NCBI RefSeq assembly: GCF_000181515.1
Contig: NZ_ABCG01000001.1
Coordinates: 1 to 64,000, forward strand
Reading direction: 5' to 3'
DNA from: Erythrobacter sp. SD-21
GTDB taxonomy: Bacteria > Pseudomonadota > Alphaproteobacteria > Sphingomonadales > Sphingomonadaceae
Length of the DNA: 64,000 bases
Shown here: positions 33,388 through 41,854 of the stretch, piece after piece
Layout: the number at the start of each line of letters is the position of its first letter
How positions within the stretch are numbered: position 1 is the first letter of the stretch
Made by a program: the position numbers and the translations under genes
The notes under the pieces: generated by a model
Seen by the model: only the letters and a program-made list of their open reading frames with translations
The model's database searches: none
Told to the model about the DNA's origin: nothing

Positions 33388-34128
33388 ATGGACCGCCTCA
33401 TTCACACAGCGCTTTCCGGCATGCGGGCGTCGATGGACAGCCAGCGCGTCATTGCGAGCAACATGGCCAATGCCAACACGCTGGGCTTCCGGGCAGAATT
33501 GTTGGATCAGCGCCCGGTTACCATCGAGGGGCAGCCGAACGAAGCGCGGGCAATGCAAATCGCCAGGGTTCGCGGAGCGGACATGTCGTCGGGCCAGATT
33601 ATCGAAACGGGTCGCAACCTCGATGTTGCAGTTACTACCCAGGCCTTGATGGCGGTCCAGGCCGAAGATGGAACCGAAGCCTATACGCGCCGCGGCGACT
33701 TATCCGTCTCTTCGACCGGCCTGCTCGTCAATGGCGAGGGGCGCCCGGTGTTGGGCGAAACAGGACCTATCACGATCCCGCCGGTCGGCATTCCGGCGAT
33801 CTCTCCCGACGGTACGATTACCATCGCGGATCCGACCACACCCGACCAGCCGCCCGCCAAAATCGGACGGATCAAAATGGCCTCCTGGGAGGGTTCGCCA
33901 ATCAGCAAGACGCTCGATGGGCTGTTCCGGGTCGAGGGCGGGGGAATCCTGCCGACCGATGAAACCGCCAGTCTCAAAACCGGGGCGCTTGAACAATCCA
34001 ACGTCAAGACCACGGAAGTGCTGGTCGAGATGATCGAGGCACAGCGCCTCTTCGCCATGCGCACCAAGATCGTCTCTACGGCCAAGGAAATCGACGAAAG
34101 CGGCTCGCAGCTTCTGCGGCTCGGCTAA
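33388..34128 (+). CDS. flgF: Flagellar rod protein FlgF
   Basis: FlgF is a rod subunit of 246 aa. The N-terminal MDRLIHTALSGMRASMDSQR, the NMANANTLGFRAE motif and the C-terminal VLVEMIEAQRLFAMRTKIVS match FlgF. The ATG at 33388 follows the flgE stop by 5 bp. Longer in-frame openings run into flgE. Confidence 0.93.
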   Translation: MDRLIHTALSGMRASMDSQRVIASNMANANTLGFRAELLDQRPVTIEGQPNEARAMQIARVRGADMSSGQIIETGRNLDVAVTTQALMAVQAEDGTEAYTRRGDLSVSSTGLLVNGEGRPVLGETGPITIPPVGIPAISPDGTITIADPTTPDQPPAKIGRIKMASWEGSPISKTLDGLFRVEGGGILPTDETASLKTGALEQSNVKTTEVLVEMIEAQRLFAMRTKIVSTAKEIDESGSQLLRLG

Positions 34129-34149
34129 CCACCTAGGGGATAACGGACC

Positions 34150-34938
34150 ATGCCTACTTCAGCTCTTCAAGTCGCACGCACCGGGCTCGAGGCTCAGGAT
34201 TCGCGGATGCGCGTGATCGCCAACAATCTCGCCAACGTCGGGACCACGGGCTTCAAACGCGACCGCGCCAACTTCGCGACACTCGCTTATCAGGATGCTC
34301 GCGTAGCCGGTCAGCGTTCCTCTGCCGAGACTGCCTATGCCACAGGGCTTAACCTTGGAACCGGTGTCGCGGTGCAATCGACCAGTCAGGTAATGACGCA
34401 GGGTGCGCTTAGCACCACCAGCAATGCCTTCGATCTTGCGCTGGACGGTGACGGCTATTTTCAGATCGAGATGCCGGGCGGTCGCATTGGTTATACGCGC
34501 GCCGGCAATTTCACGCTTTCTGCGGAAGGGCAGTTGGTCACCCAACAGGGCTATTCGGTTCAGCCCGCGATCACGGTCCCCGAAGGCGCTACCGCAATAG
34601 CAGTCTCGCCGGATGGTACCGTCTCTGCGACCTTGCCTGGCGAAGCTGGGCCGGCCGAATTGGGACAGATTCAGATTGCCCGCTTCACCAATCCCTCGGG
34701 TCTTCAGGCGATCGGGGACAATTTCCTTGTGGAAACAGCTGCCAGCGGCGCTCCCGAACTCGCCCCGGGCGGAGAGAACGGGCGGGGCAACATTCGCCAA
34801 GGCATGCTCGAATCCTCGAACGTGAATATCGTGGAGGAACTGGTCGAGATGATCGAGTGCCAGCGCGCCTACGAGATCAGTTCAAAAATGATCTCGGCTG
34901 TCGACGAAATGCTGCGCAACGCCAACCAGACGCTCTGA
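34150..34938 (+). CDS. flgG: Flagellar distal rod protein FlgG
   Basis: FlgG forms the distal rod. The 262-aa protein has the classic start (ALQVARTGLEAQDSRMRVIA, NNLANVGTTGFKRDRANF), a LDGDGYFQIEMPGG loop and the C-terminal VEELVEMIECQRAYEISSKM. The length is standard. It is preceded by AGGGG at 34136-34140. Confidence 0.96.
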   Translation: MPTSALQVARTGLEAQDSRMRVIANNLANVGTTGFKRDRANFATLAYQDARVAGQRSSAETAYATGLNLGTGVAVQSTSQVMTQGALSTTSNAFDLALDGDGYFQIEMPGGRIGYTRAGNFTLSAEGQLVTQQGYSVQPAITVPEGATAIAVSPDGTVSATLPGEAGPAELGQIQIARFTNPSGLQAIGDNFLVETAASGAPELAPGGENGRGNIRQGMLESSNVNIVEELVEMIECQRAYEISSKMISAVDEMLRNANQTL

Positions 34939-34948
34939 GGATACGCCC

Positions 34949-35602
34949 ATGAAATCCGCTTTCTGCCTGTTGCCCATCGTTTTGGGGCTGGCCGCTTGCA
35001 ATGCGCACTCGGCCCGTCCCGCAGGCTACTCCGCCGCGCTTCCTCCGGCGTCCGAAACTGCAGCGGTGCGCCACGAAAACGGGGCGATCTTCCAGGCAAG
35101 CCAAGGGTATGCTCCGCTGTACTATGGCAATCGTGCCGCCAGGGTTGGCGACCTCGTTACCATAGTCCTGGTCGAACGGACCCAGACTTCGAAATCGACC
35201 AGTGGCTCGACCAAGCGCGATGGCAGCTTCGGTCTTTCCCTCCCCACATGGTCCGGGATTGACAGCGCCGACCTTAATGCGTCGGGCGGCGGGTCGTTCA
35301 AAGGGTCGGGTGATGCGTCGCAAGCAAGTTCGATACGGGCTGATCTGACTGTGACGATCGCCGAAGTGCGTCCGAATGGAACGGCGTTGGTGCGCGGAGA
35401 GAAGGTCATGGAATTGAGCCAGGGGACGGAGTGGGTGCAGCTTTCGGGCATCATTCGCCTTGCCGATATCGATCAGGATAACCGCATCCCTTCGATCCGG
35501 GTGGCCGATGCGCGAATTTCCTATTCCGGCGCTGGCTCGGTCCAGCGGGCAAGTCGCGAAGGATGGCTGTCGCGCTTCTTCGGCGTGATCTCGCCTTTTT
35601 GA
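34949..35602 (+). CDS. flgH: Flagellar L-ring lipoprotein FlgH
   Basis: FlgH is the outer-membrane ring protein, 217 aa. A lipoprotein signal with lipobox LAAC is seen at about residues 15-18 (LPIVLGLAACNAHS). The conserved FlgH body follows (AARVGDLVTIVLVERTQTSK, then GEKVMELSQGTEWVQLSGII, RLADIDQDNRIPS). It lies between flgG and flgI as usual. Confidence 0.95.
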   Translation: MKSAFCLLPIVLGLAACNAHSARPAGYSAALPPASETAAVRHENGAIFQASQGYAPLYYGNRAARVGDLVTIVLVERTQTSKSTSGSTKRDGSFGLSLPTWSGIDSADLNASGGGSFKGSGDASQASSIRADLTVTIAEVRPNGTALVRGEKVMELSQGTEWVQLSGIIRLADIDQDNRIPSIRVADARISYSGAGSVQRASREGWLSRFFGVISPF

Positions 35603-35613
35603 GGATGATGGAC

Positions 35614-36711
35614 ATGATCCGCGCTTTCACAACTCTGGTCATCGCTATGCTTGTCGCACTTCCGGTCCCGGCATCTGCGGAACGCGTGCGCGATCTTGGC
35701 CAGTTCCATTCGGTCCGGTCGAACCAGCTCACCGGATACGGCATCGTTGTCGGCCTCGACGGAACGGGCGATGACAATTTTGCATATCTGACGCAGGCCA
35801 TGCGCGGCGTATCCGGCCGTCTCGGTCTCCAGCTTCCGCCGGGCGTGAACCCGGCGCTGAAAAACGCTGCCGCTGTCATTATAACCGCCGAACTGCCTGC
35901 TTTTGCCAAACCCGGCCAGCGGATCGACATTACCGTGTCCACGATGGGCAAAGCGAAATCACTCCGCGGTGGTGCCTTGGTAATGACTCCCTTATACGGC
36001 GCGGATGGCGAGATTTATGCCATGGCGCAGGGCAACCTCGCCGTCGGCGGGCTGGGTGTGTCGGGCAAAGACGGCTCCAAGCTGACTGTCAATGTGCCGA
36101 CCGTGGGCCGGATCGCCGATGGCGCGTCCGTCGAAAAGTCGGTGGCCAGCAACTTCGATTTCAGCGAAGTGCTGCGCTGGAACCTCTACAATGGCGATTT
36201 CCTCACCATCTCACGGGTGCGCGACGCGATCAACGCTGCCTATCCCGGCATGGCACAAATCGAAGACGCGGTTACGCTTGCCCTTATGCTGCCGCCCGGC
36301 GCGAATACTCGCGCAGAGATCATGGCGCGCATCGAGATGCTCGACATCGATCCGGCCGAACGGGCTGCCAAGGTTGTCATAAACAGCCGTACCGGAACGA
36401 TTGTGATCTCCAGCGCGGTGCGCCTTGCGCCAGCCGCCATCAGTCACGGAAGTCTGGTTGTGCGGATCGACGAAGACCCCGTTGTCGTTCAGCCGGAGCC
36501 ATTCTCCCGTGGACGGACCGTGCTCGAGCCGAGCAGCACGATCTCTGCCAGCCAGGAAGGCAGCGTCGTCTCTGCGATCGGACCCGGCGCGTCGCTTGCG
36601 GAGGTCGTCGATGCTTTAAATGCTCTTGGTGCGACACCGGCTGACCTCGTGGCAATACTCGAAGGGCTCAAGCAAGCCGGGTCGTTGACTGCGGAGCTCG
36701 TAATCATATGA
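35614..36711 (+). CDS. flgI: Flagellar P-ring protein FlgI
   Basis: FlgI is the periplasmic P-ring subunit. Signal peptide ends near ASA (FTTLVIAMLVALPVPASAER). Family motifs are GQFHSVRSNQLTGYGIVVGL, DGTGDD and the C-terminal LVAILEGLKQAGSLTAELVI. The start at 35614 has GAGG 9 bp upstream; ATGs at 35605 and 35608 are alternatives with no room for a ribosome site. The stop overlaps flgJ by 4 bp. Confidence 0.95.
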   Translation: MIRAFTTLVIAMLVALPVPASAERVRDLGQFHSVRSNQLTGYGIVVGLDGTGDDNFAYLTQAMRGVSGRLGLQLPPGVNPALKNAAAVIITAELPAFAKPGQRIDITVSTMGKAKSLRGGALVMTPLYGADGEIYAMAQGNLAVGGLGVSGKDGSKLTVNVPTVGRIADGASVEKSVASNFDFSEVLRWNLYNGDFLTISRVRDAINAAYPGMAQIEDAVTLALMLPPGANTRAEIMARIEMLDIDPAERAAKVVINSRTGTIVISSAVRLAPAAISHGSLVVRIDEDPVVVQPEPFSRGRTVLEPSSTISASQEGSVVSAIGPGASLAEVVDALNALGATPADLVAILEGLKQAGSLTAELVII

Positions 36712-37013
36712 CGTCCCACCCAATTCCCTTGCTTGGCTTGAAGCCGCTGCCCGAACGCGAAGCCACGCCCATCCGCGGCGAACTTCGCGAAGCTGCCCAG
36801 CAGTTCGAAGCGATACTGCTGCGTCAGATGCTAGCCAGTGCCAGGAGCACTGACTTCGGCGGCAATGATCTGTTCGGCAGCCAGAGCGAAGCGACATTCC
36901 GCGAGATGCGCGATGAACGCTTTGCCGAACTGACGGCAAAATCCGGGCAGCTGGGATTTGCGGACGCCATTGAAAAGCAGCTCGCCCGCTTTCTTCCCGA
37001 AGGAACCGACTGA
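36708..37013 (+). CDS. flgJ: Rod-binding protein FlgJ (no muramidase domain)
   Basis: FlgJ caps or scaffolds the growing rod. The 101-aa protein consists only of the rod-binding domain (LREAAQQFEAILLRQMLASA, then LFGSQSEATFREMRDERFAE). The C-terminal glucosaminidase domain of enteric FlgJ is absent, as in other alphaproteobacteria. The separate transglycosylase at 28.1-28.9 kb would supply the activity. It overlaps flgI and flgK. Confidence 0.92.
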   Translation: MTSHPIPLLGLKPLPEREATPIRGELREAAQQFEAILLRQMLASARSTDFGGNDLFGSQSEATFREMRDERFAELTAKSGQLGFADAIEKQLARFLPEGTD

Positions 37014-38353
37014 TGGCATCCGACCTTCTGTCCATCGCCGCCAGCGGGGCGCGCGCCGCCCGGGGGGCGCTCGATGTTACGGCGCAGAACATCGCCAATG
37101 CGTCGAGCGAAGGCTATGTCAGGCGCAGCCTGCGGATAGAGGAGGTCGCGGCTTCGGGCGGTGCCGGGCGCATCGGCGACATTTCGCTTTCTGGCGCCCG
37201 CATCGCGGAGATCCGTCGGAACGCCGATGCGTTTCTGCAGGGCGAGGTACGCCGTACATCCGGCGATCTTGAACGCGCGAACACCGAATTGCGCGGTCTT
37301 CGAAATATGGAAAGCGCTCTCGAGCAGTCGGGTGTCTTTAGCTCGATCGTCGAATTCGAAGCGGCGCTGCAGCAACTGGCGGGGGACCCGGTCGATCCCT
37401 CGCGCCGCGCCGCCGTAATCGGCGAGGCGACAACGCTGGCAAACAAATTCAACATCACCGCTTCGAGCTTCGATGCGGTTGGCGAAGGCCTCCAGTTCGA
37501 AGCCGAAGCGCAGGTTTCGGAAACCAATGTCATTGGCGGGGAATTGGCGCGGGTCAACTTGCGCCTGACGCGTGCCGGCGCTGGCAGCAGCGATCGTGCA
37601 GCCTTGCTCGACCAGCGCGACCAGCTGCTGGAACGGCTAGCCAGCTTCACATCGATCTCTACGACCTTCGAAGCCGACGGGACAGTCGCTGTTTCGCTCG
37701 GCGCGTCTCCGCCGCTTGGTTTCGTCCAAGGGGGAACCTCCGGGACGATGTCGTCTGTCGAAATGGCCGATGGCACCATCGGTTTCTCGATTGACGGGCA
37801 GTCGGTGGAACCTGGATCGGGCAGCCTGGCAGGAGCAGCGCTTGGGTTGGCCGAGCTCGCGACGGTTCGAACGCGTCTCGATACCATCGCGGCAACTCTA
37901 GCAGGCGTGGTCAACAACGCGCAGGCAGCCGGAGTATCGCTCGACGGTTCATCAGGGCAGCCAATATTCGCAGGGACGACAGCGGCCGGTTTGCGGGTCG
38001 TGATGAGCGAGGGGGCGGGACTGGCGACCGCTCCGGCCGGCGCGAGTGCGAATAGCCGCGACGATGCGAATCTTGGCGCTCTACGCCAGTCTCTGGCGGC
38101 TCTCGACCCCGCGCAGCAGCTTAGCAATGTCCTGTTCGATGTTTCCAGCAAGGTTGCCGGGCGCAATGTCACCCAAAGCGCTCTCGAGACAATTGCTTCT
38201 TCCGCCCGGATCTCTCTCGAGCAGCAATCGGGAGTGGACCTCGACACGGAAGCCGCCAACCTGATCCGTTTCCAGCAGGCCTTTCAGGCTTCCGGGCGTG
38301 CGATGCAGGCAGCCAGCGACATATTCAACACTCTTCTGGGAATCGGGCGATGA
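37013..38353 (+). CDS. flgK: Hook-filament junction protein FlgK
   Basis: FlgK is the first hook-filament junction protein, 446 aa. The axial N-terminus (SGARAARGALDVTAQNIANA, SSEGYVRRSLRIEE) and C-terminus (DLDTEAANLIRFQQAFQASG, RAMQAASDIFNTLLG) are typical. The FlgN homologue at 29 kb is its likely chaperone. It overlaps flgL by 4 bp. Confidence 0.95.
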   Translation: MASDLLSIAASGARAARGALDVTAQNIANASSEGYVRRSLRIEEVAASGGAGRIGDISLSGARIAEIRRNADAFLQGEVRRTSGDLERANTELRGLRNMESALEQSGVFSSIVEFEAALQQLAGDPVDPSRRAAVIGEATTLANKFNITASSFDAVGEGLQFEAEAQVSETNVIGGELARVNLRLTRAGAGSSDRAALLDQRDQLLERLASFTSISTTFEADGTVAVSLGASPPLGFVQGGTSGTMSSVEMADGTIGFSIDGQSVEPGSGSLAGAALGLAELATVRTRLDTIAATLAGVVNNAQAAGVSLDGSSGQPIFAGTTAAGLRVVMSEGAGLATAPAGASANSRDDANLGALRQSLAALDPAQQLSNVLFDVSSKVAGRNVTQSALETIASSARISLEQQSGVDLDTEAANLIRFQQAFQASGRAMQAASDIFNTLLGIGR

Positions 38354-39261
38354 TCAATCTTAGCACCGGCGCGTTCTTCGAGCGCAGCACTCGCCAGATC
38401 GGCACCCTGCGCTCGCAGGCAGAAACCCTGCAGCAACGCATCGGGACGGGAGAGCGCCTGGAACGGTCCTCCGACGATCCGGTCGCTGCAGCACGACTGC
38501 GGATGCTGGCCCGTCAGGAGCGTATCGGAGACGTTGACACGCGTAACTCGCAGCTCGCCGAAGCCGACCTCTCGCTGACCGATCAGGCTCTCGGCTCGAT
38601 AGCTGACATCGTGATCCGCGTGCGGGAACTTGCCGTCCAGGCGTCCTCTGCGACGCTCAGCGACAACCAGCGCTCGGCGATCGGAACAGAGATCGGGAGC
38701 CTGCGCGAAAATCTCGTGCTGCTATCCAACAGCCGCAATATTGCCGGTCATGCTTTGCTTGGCGGCAAAGCGACGGGGCCGGCCTATGTCGACGGCGGCG
38801 CTGGCGCACAATTCGTCGGTACGGCGCAGGTCACGCCGCTCGAAATCGGTGAGGGTCAATCCGTGGAGCCAGGACTGACGGGCCCGGAAGTTTTCGAGTT
38901 CACAACGGCCAACGGCCCGACCGACCTGTTCGCGGTACTGGGTGGTCTGGCTGCAGCATTGGCTGCGGGAGGCCAAACCGCAACGGAGGCCGGATCGGCA
39001 GCCCTTGCAGATCTCGACGCCGGTCTCGAGAAGGTGACCACCGCGCAAACCGTGGTCGGCGCACGGCTCAACTGGATCGACCTCATGGCGGAACGCCGCG
39101 AAATTACCGCCGAGCGAATGGCCGAAGAGCGGGCGGACGTCGGCGGTGCGGATATCGCCGCGACGATGTCCCGTCTCCAGGAAACCCTGACCATTCTCGA
39201 AGCAAGCCAGGCGAGTTTTGTTCGCCTTGCCAACCTGTCCCTGTTCTCGATGTTGCGCTGA
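38350..39261 (+). CDS. flgL: Hook-filament junction protein FlgL
   Basis: FlgL is the second junction protein, 303 aa and flagellin-like. The N-terminus (TLRSQAETLQQRIGTGERLE, RSSDDPVAAARLRML) and the C-terminus (ADIAATMSRLQETLTILEAS, QASFVRLANLSLFSML) are diagnostic. It ends 26 bp before motA, so the stator genes may be transcribed with the flg operon. Confidence 0.95.
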   Translation: MINLSTGAFFERSTRQIGTLRSQAETLQQRIGTGERLERSSDDPVAAARLRMLARQERIGDVDTRNSQLAEADLSLTDQALGSIADIVIRVRELAVQASSATLSDNQRSAIGTEIGSLRENLVLLSNSRNIAGHALLGGKATGPAYVDGGAGAQFVGTAQVTPLEIGEGQSVEPGLTGPEVFEFTTANGPTDLFAVLGGLAAALAAGGQTATEAGSAALADLDAGLEKVTTAQTVVGARLNWIDLMAERREITAERMAEERADVGGADIAATMSRLQETLTILEASQASFVRLANLSLFSMLR

Positions 39262-39287
39262 TCGCGCCAAGCCGGAGGTAAGATAGA

Positions 39288-40151
39288 ATGTACGCGGTCA
39301 TCGGCATATTTGTGCTGCTAGTCATGGTGTTCGGCGGGTTCGTGCTGAGCGGCGGGTCACTGGGGCCGGTGCTCGTCGCCATGCCTTTCGAGATGCTTAT
39401 TATCGGTGGGGCCGCAATCGGCGCGCTGGTCGCGGGCAATTCGCTCGACGGATTGAAAGCGCTGGGCGGAGCAATGGGGAAGATCTTCAAGGGGCCGCAG
39501 CATACCAAGCAGGATCATATCGACGCAATTGCCCTGACTACCCAGCTTATGCGCATGCTCAAGAACGAGGGCCCGGTTGCTTTGGAAAGTCATCTGGATG
39601 ATCCGGCCAATTCTACCGTGTTCAGCGAATATCCGAACCTGCTCAAGAACAAGCCGCTGGTCGCATTGATCTGCGATACCCTCACGCTGATCGTAGTTTC
39701 GTCCGGTACGCTCGAGACCCATGCGGTGGAAGAAGTCATGGACAACGCGATGAAGACGCATTTCCATGAAATGCACGAGCCGCAGCACAACCTTCAGACG
39801 CTTTCCGATGCACTCCCCGCGCTCGGAATCGTCGCGGCCGTCCTGGGCGTCGTAAAGACCATGGGTTCGATTGATCAGCCACCGGAAATACTTGGCAAGA
39901 TGATCGGCGCAGCTCTTGTCGGCACCTTTCTGGGCGTGCTGCTGGCCTACGGGATCGTCGGGCCTCTGGCCGGTCGCCTCAAGCAAGTACTGGAACAGGA
40001 CGAGCAGATCTTTCACGCCGTCAAACAGGTCATCATCGCCTCGCTTCATGGTCATCCTCAGCCGCTCGTGGTCGAAAGCGCTCGTTCGGGGCTGGGACAC
40101 AATGTGAGGCCGGGCCTCAACGAACTTCTCGACGCGCTCCGGGGGCGGTAG
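39288..40151 (+). CDS. motA: Flagellar motor stator protein MotA
   Basis: MotA is the ion-channel stator subunit, 287 aa, with four membrane helices. There are two near the N-terminus (YAVIGIFVLLVMVFGGFVLS, then FEMLIIGGAAIGALVAGNS), a large cytoplasmic loop (KNKPLVALICDTLTLIV), then ALGIVAAVLGVVKTMGSIDQ and LVGTFLGVLLAYGIVGPLAG. Ribosome site GGAGG precedes it. motB follows after one base. Confidence 0.95.
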   Translation: MYAVIGIFVLLVMVFGGFVLSGGSLGPVLVAMPFEMLIIGGAAIGALVAGNSLDGLKALGGAMGKIFKGPQHTKQDHIDAIALTTQLMRMLKNEGPVALESHLDDPANSTVFSEYPNLLKNKPLVALICDTLTLIVVSSGTLETHAVEEVMDNAMKTHFHEMHEPQHNLQTLSDALPALGIVAAVLGVVKTMGSIDQPPEILGKMIGAALVGTFLGVLLAYGIVGPLAGRLKQVLEQDEQIFHAVKQVIIASLHGHPQPLVVESARSGLGHNVRPGLNELLDALRGR

Positions 40152-40152
40152 G

Positions 40153-40983
40153 ATGAGCGGTGCTGCAACTGGCAGAAACGAACCTGCGCCGATCATCGTC
40201 AAGAAAATCACCGTTGTTGAAGCGGGCCATCATGGTGGGGCATGGAAGGTCGCCTATGCCGACTTCGTAACCGCCATGATGGCGTTCTTTCTGCTGCTGT
40301 GGCTTCTCGGCGCCACGACCGAGGACCAGCGAAAGGGTCTGGCGGATTACTTCACTCCAACTTTGGTCAAGACCAAGGAACAGAGCGCCGGTTCGGACGG
40401 CATGCTGGGCGGAGCTTCACTGACAGACGTGGACAATTACCCGCACGCTGCCGGTCAGACAGGCACGAATTCACTTACAATTCCGCGTGACGCTACAGGC
40501 GGACCTAAGGAGGGTGTGGCGACGATCAAGCGTATCAACTCACGCGTGTCGAAAATGATTGAGAGTGATAAAGAACTCAAAAGACTGATGCGGCAGGTCC
40601 GGATGATCGACACCACGACCGGAATCCGGATTGACCTTGTAGACGATGCAAACTTTTCTATGTTCTCGCTTGGCACGACGGTTCTTACCAACGATGCACG
40701 CGAACTACTCGTGGTGATCGCTGCAGCGCTTGCGCCAGAGGGCGGGAAAATCACTGTGCGCGGCCATACTGATGCCCTTCGATATCGATACCCCTCGCGC
40801 GTAAATAATTGGTCGCTGTCTGCTGGTCGTGCCGAAGAAACTCGGCAAACGCTGATACGTGAGGGTATCAATCAAGAACGATTTCGCCGCATTGAGGGGG
40901 TTGCCGCAACTGAGCCACTTATTGGTGATAATCCTAGCGATCCAAGAAACCGTCGCATTTCGATTTCATTAGAGGATTCGTGA
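40153..40983 (+). CDS. motB: Flagellar motor stator protein MotB
   Basis: MotB anchors the stator to peptidoglycan. The 276-aa protein has the MotB plug and membrane region with the proton-binding Asp (GGAWKVAYADFVTAMMAFFL, then LLWLLGA) and a C-terminal OmpA-like domain (GGKITVRGHTDALRYRYPSR, then WSLSAGRAEETRQTLI). It is the last flagellar gene before the right-hand direct repeat. The bases around its stop are visibly more AT-rich than the operon, marking the cluster edge. Confidence 0.95.
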   Translation: MSGAATGRNEPAPIIVKKITVVEAGHHGGAWKVAYADFVTAMMAFFLLLWLLGATTEDQRKGLADYFTPTLVKTKEQSAGSDGMLGGASLTDVDNYPHAAGQTGTNSLTIPRDATGGPKEGVATIKRINSRVSKMIESDKELKRLMRQVRMIDTTTGIRIDLVDDANFSMFSLGTTVLTNDARELLVVIAAALAPEGGKITVRGHTDALRYRYPSRVNNWSLSAGRAEETRQTLIREGINQERFRRIEGVAATEPLIGDNPSDPRNRRISISLEDS

Positions 40984-41038
40984 TTTCTTTAGCTAGCGCT
41001 ACAGAGCATTTAGGGCCGGCCTAGAAGGGTTCAATGGG

Positions 41039-41232
41039 GGCGCAATGCTTTCATTATTCGAAGGTCGCATCGAGCATGGTGCGGAGCGGGCGAGTAGATA
41101 CCCCGTGGATAACCGCAAAACGTTCTCGGAGAAGGGGGGTATCGATGGGGGTGTCAGCGGTAAAAGATTGAGAATATCACAGCATTTACAGAGAGATGAG
41201 CCATCTATTTCTGTCCCTCCTCCGCTACCATA
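41039..41232 (+). repeat. Long direct repeat B (candidate attachment site, right end of flagellar block)
   Basis: This is the second copy of the repeat at 5531-5723, in the same orientation, with the two perfect sub-blocks of 32 and 29 bp. It ends at the same CTCCGCTACCATA and sequence similarity stops there. An integrase remnant begins about 150 bp further right, the usual att-int spacing of tRNA-targeting integrative elements. Confidence 0.75.
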
Positions 41233-41379
41233 GTCGAATCTGCATGGGTCGGCATGCTTCCGTATCATTCCAAAAAGGCGATTTATCTCAACGCGTTGCG
41301 TTTGATTCGCGTCTGCTTGCCTCCGCATGGGTCCGTATGAAGCCGGACCTGGTCTCGGGATATTTGGTGGTACTTTCGT

Positions 41380-41568
41380 AGAGAAGGAAAGGGAATTACA
41401 AGCTGGCAGACGGGGAAGGGTTGTTTGTGCTCGTGAAAGCCAATGGCTCCAAACTGTGGCAAATGAAGTATCGGTAGGGTGGCAGGGAAAGCTCTTGTCA
41501 TTTGGTGCCTATCCCAAGGTCGGGATTTCCGCGGCGAGAGAGCTGAAGAAGATCGCAGGGTGTGGCTT
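41380..41568 (+). pseudogene. Tyrosine integrase N-terminal fragment (P4-type), frameshifted
   Basis: From 41397 the frame reads YKLADGEGLFVLVKANGSKL then WQMKYR followed by a stop. After a shift of frame it continues GWQGKLLSFGAYPKVGISAA then RELKK. This is the arm-binding N-terminal domain (DUF4102-type) of P4/CP4-like integrases, broken by an indel, and the catalytic domain is missing. It lies just downstream of direct repeat B, supporting that repeat as a former attachment site. Confidence 0.78.
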
Positions 41569-41854
41569 TTACTCGATACCTTGATGACACCGCCGGGTGT
41601 CTGGCAATTTACCCGAGATCGGCTTTTGATGAGTTGGAGGGTCTGACAGGCGAGCAGGGTGCCCGCAGTCTCAATTTTGCCAAGGCTAATTTGGTTCCCC
41701 CACCAGACTGCCAAGGGCTCGCCGATGTCGATACGTCTCAGGATCTCAAGAAAATGACAACCGAGCCTTAGAAAATGGTGCCTCTACCAACATTGGTTGG
41801 TTAAGGCTCTAATTATCGCCTCCCCTTGTTCAAGGAGTTGAACCACCAAGGGGA

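Larger units (their letters stand above)
40984..41854. other. 871-bp gene-free junction region
   Basis: No intact gene is seen here. It contains the second long direct repeat (41039-41232), a broken tyrosine integrase fragment (about 41380-41568) and some 280 bp of unassigned sequence before the sucrose-phosphate synthase gene. This is the right boundary of the flagellar block. Confidence 0.7.

Noticed and set aside
37114-38259. 381-aa minus-strand ORF opposite flgK
   Set aside because: It is a shadow of flgK. Its Ser/Arg/Pro-rich composition is typical of antisense GC-rich frames.
41562-41771. 69-aa ORF after the integrase remnant
   Set aside because: It has no similarity to integrase catalytic regions and no ribosome site. 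It is probably decayed sequence.
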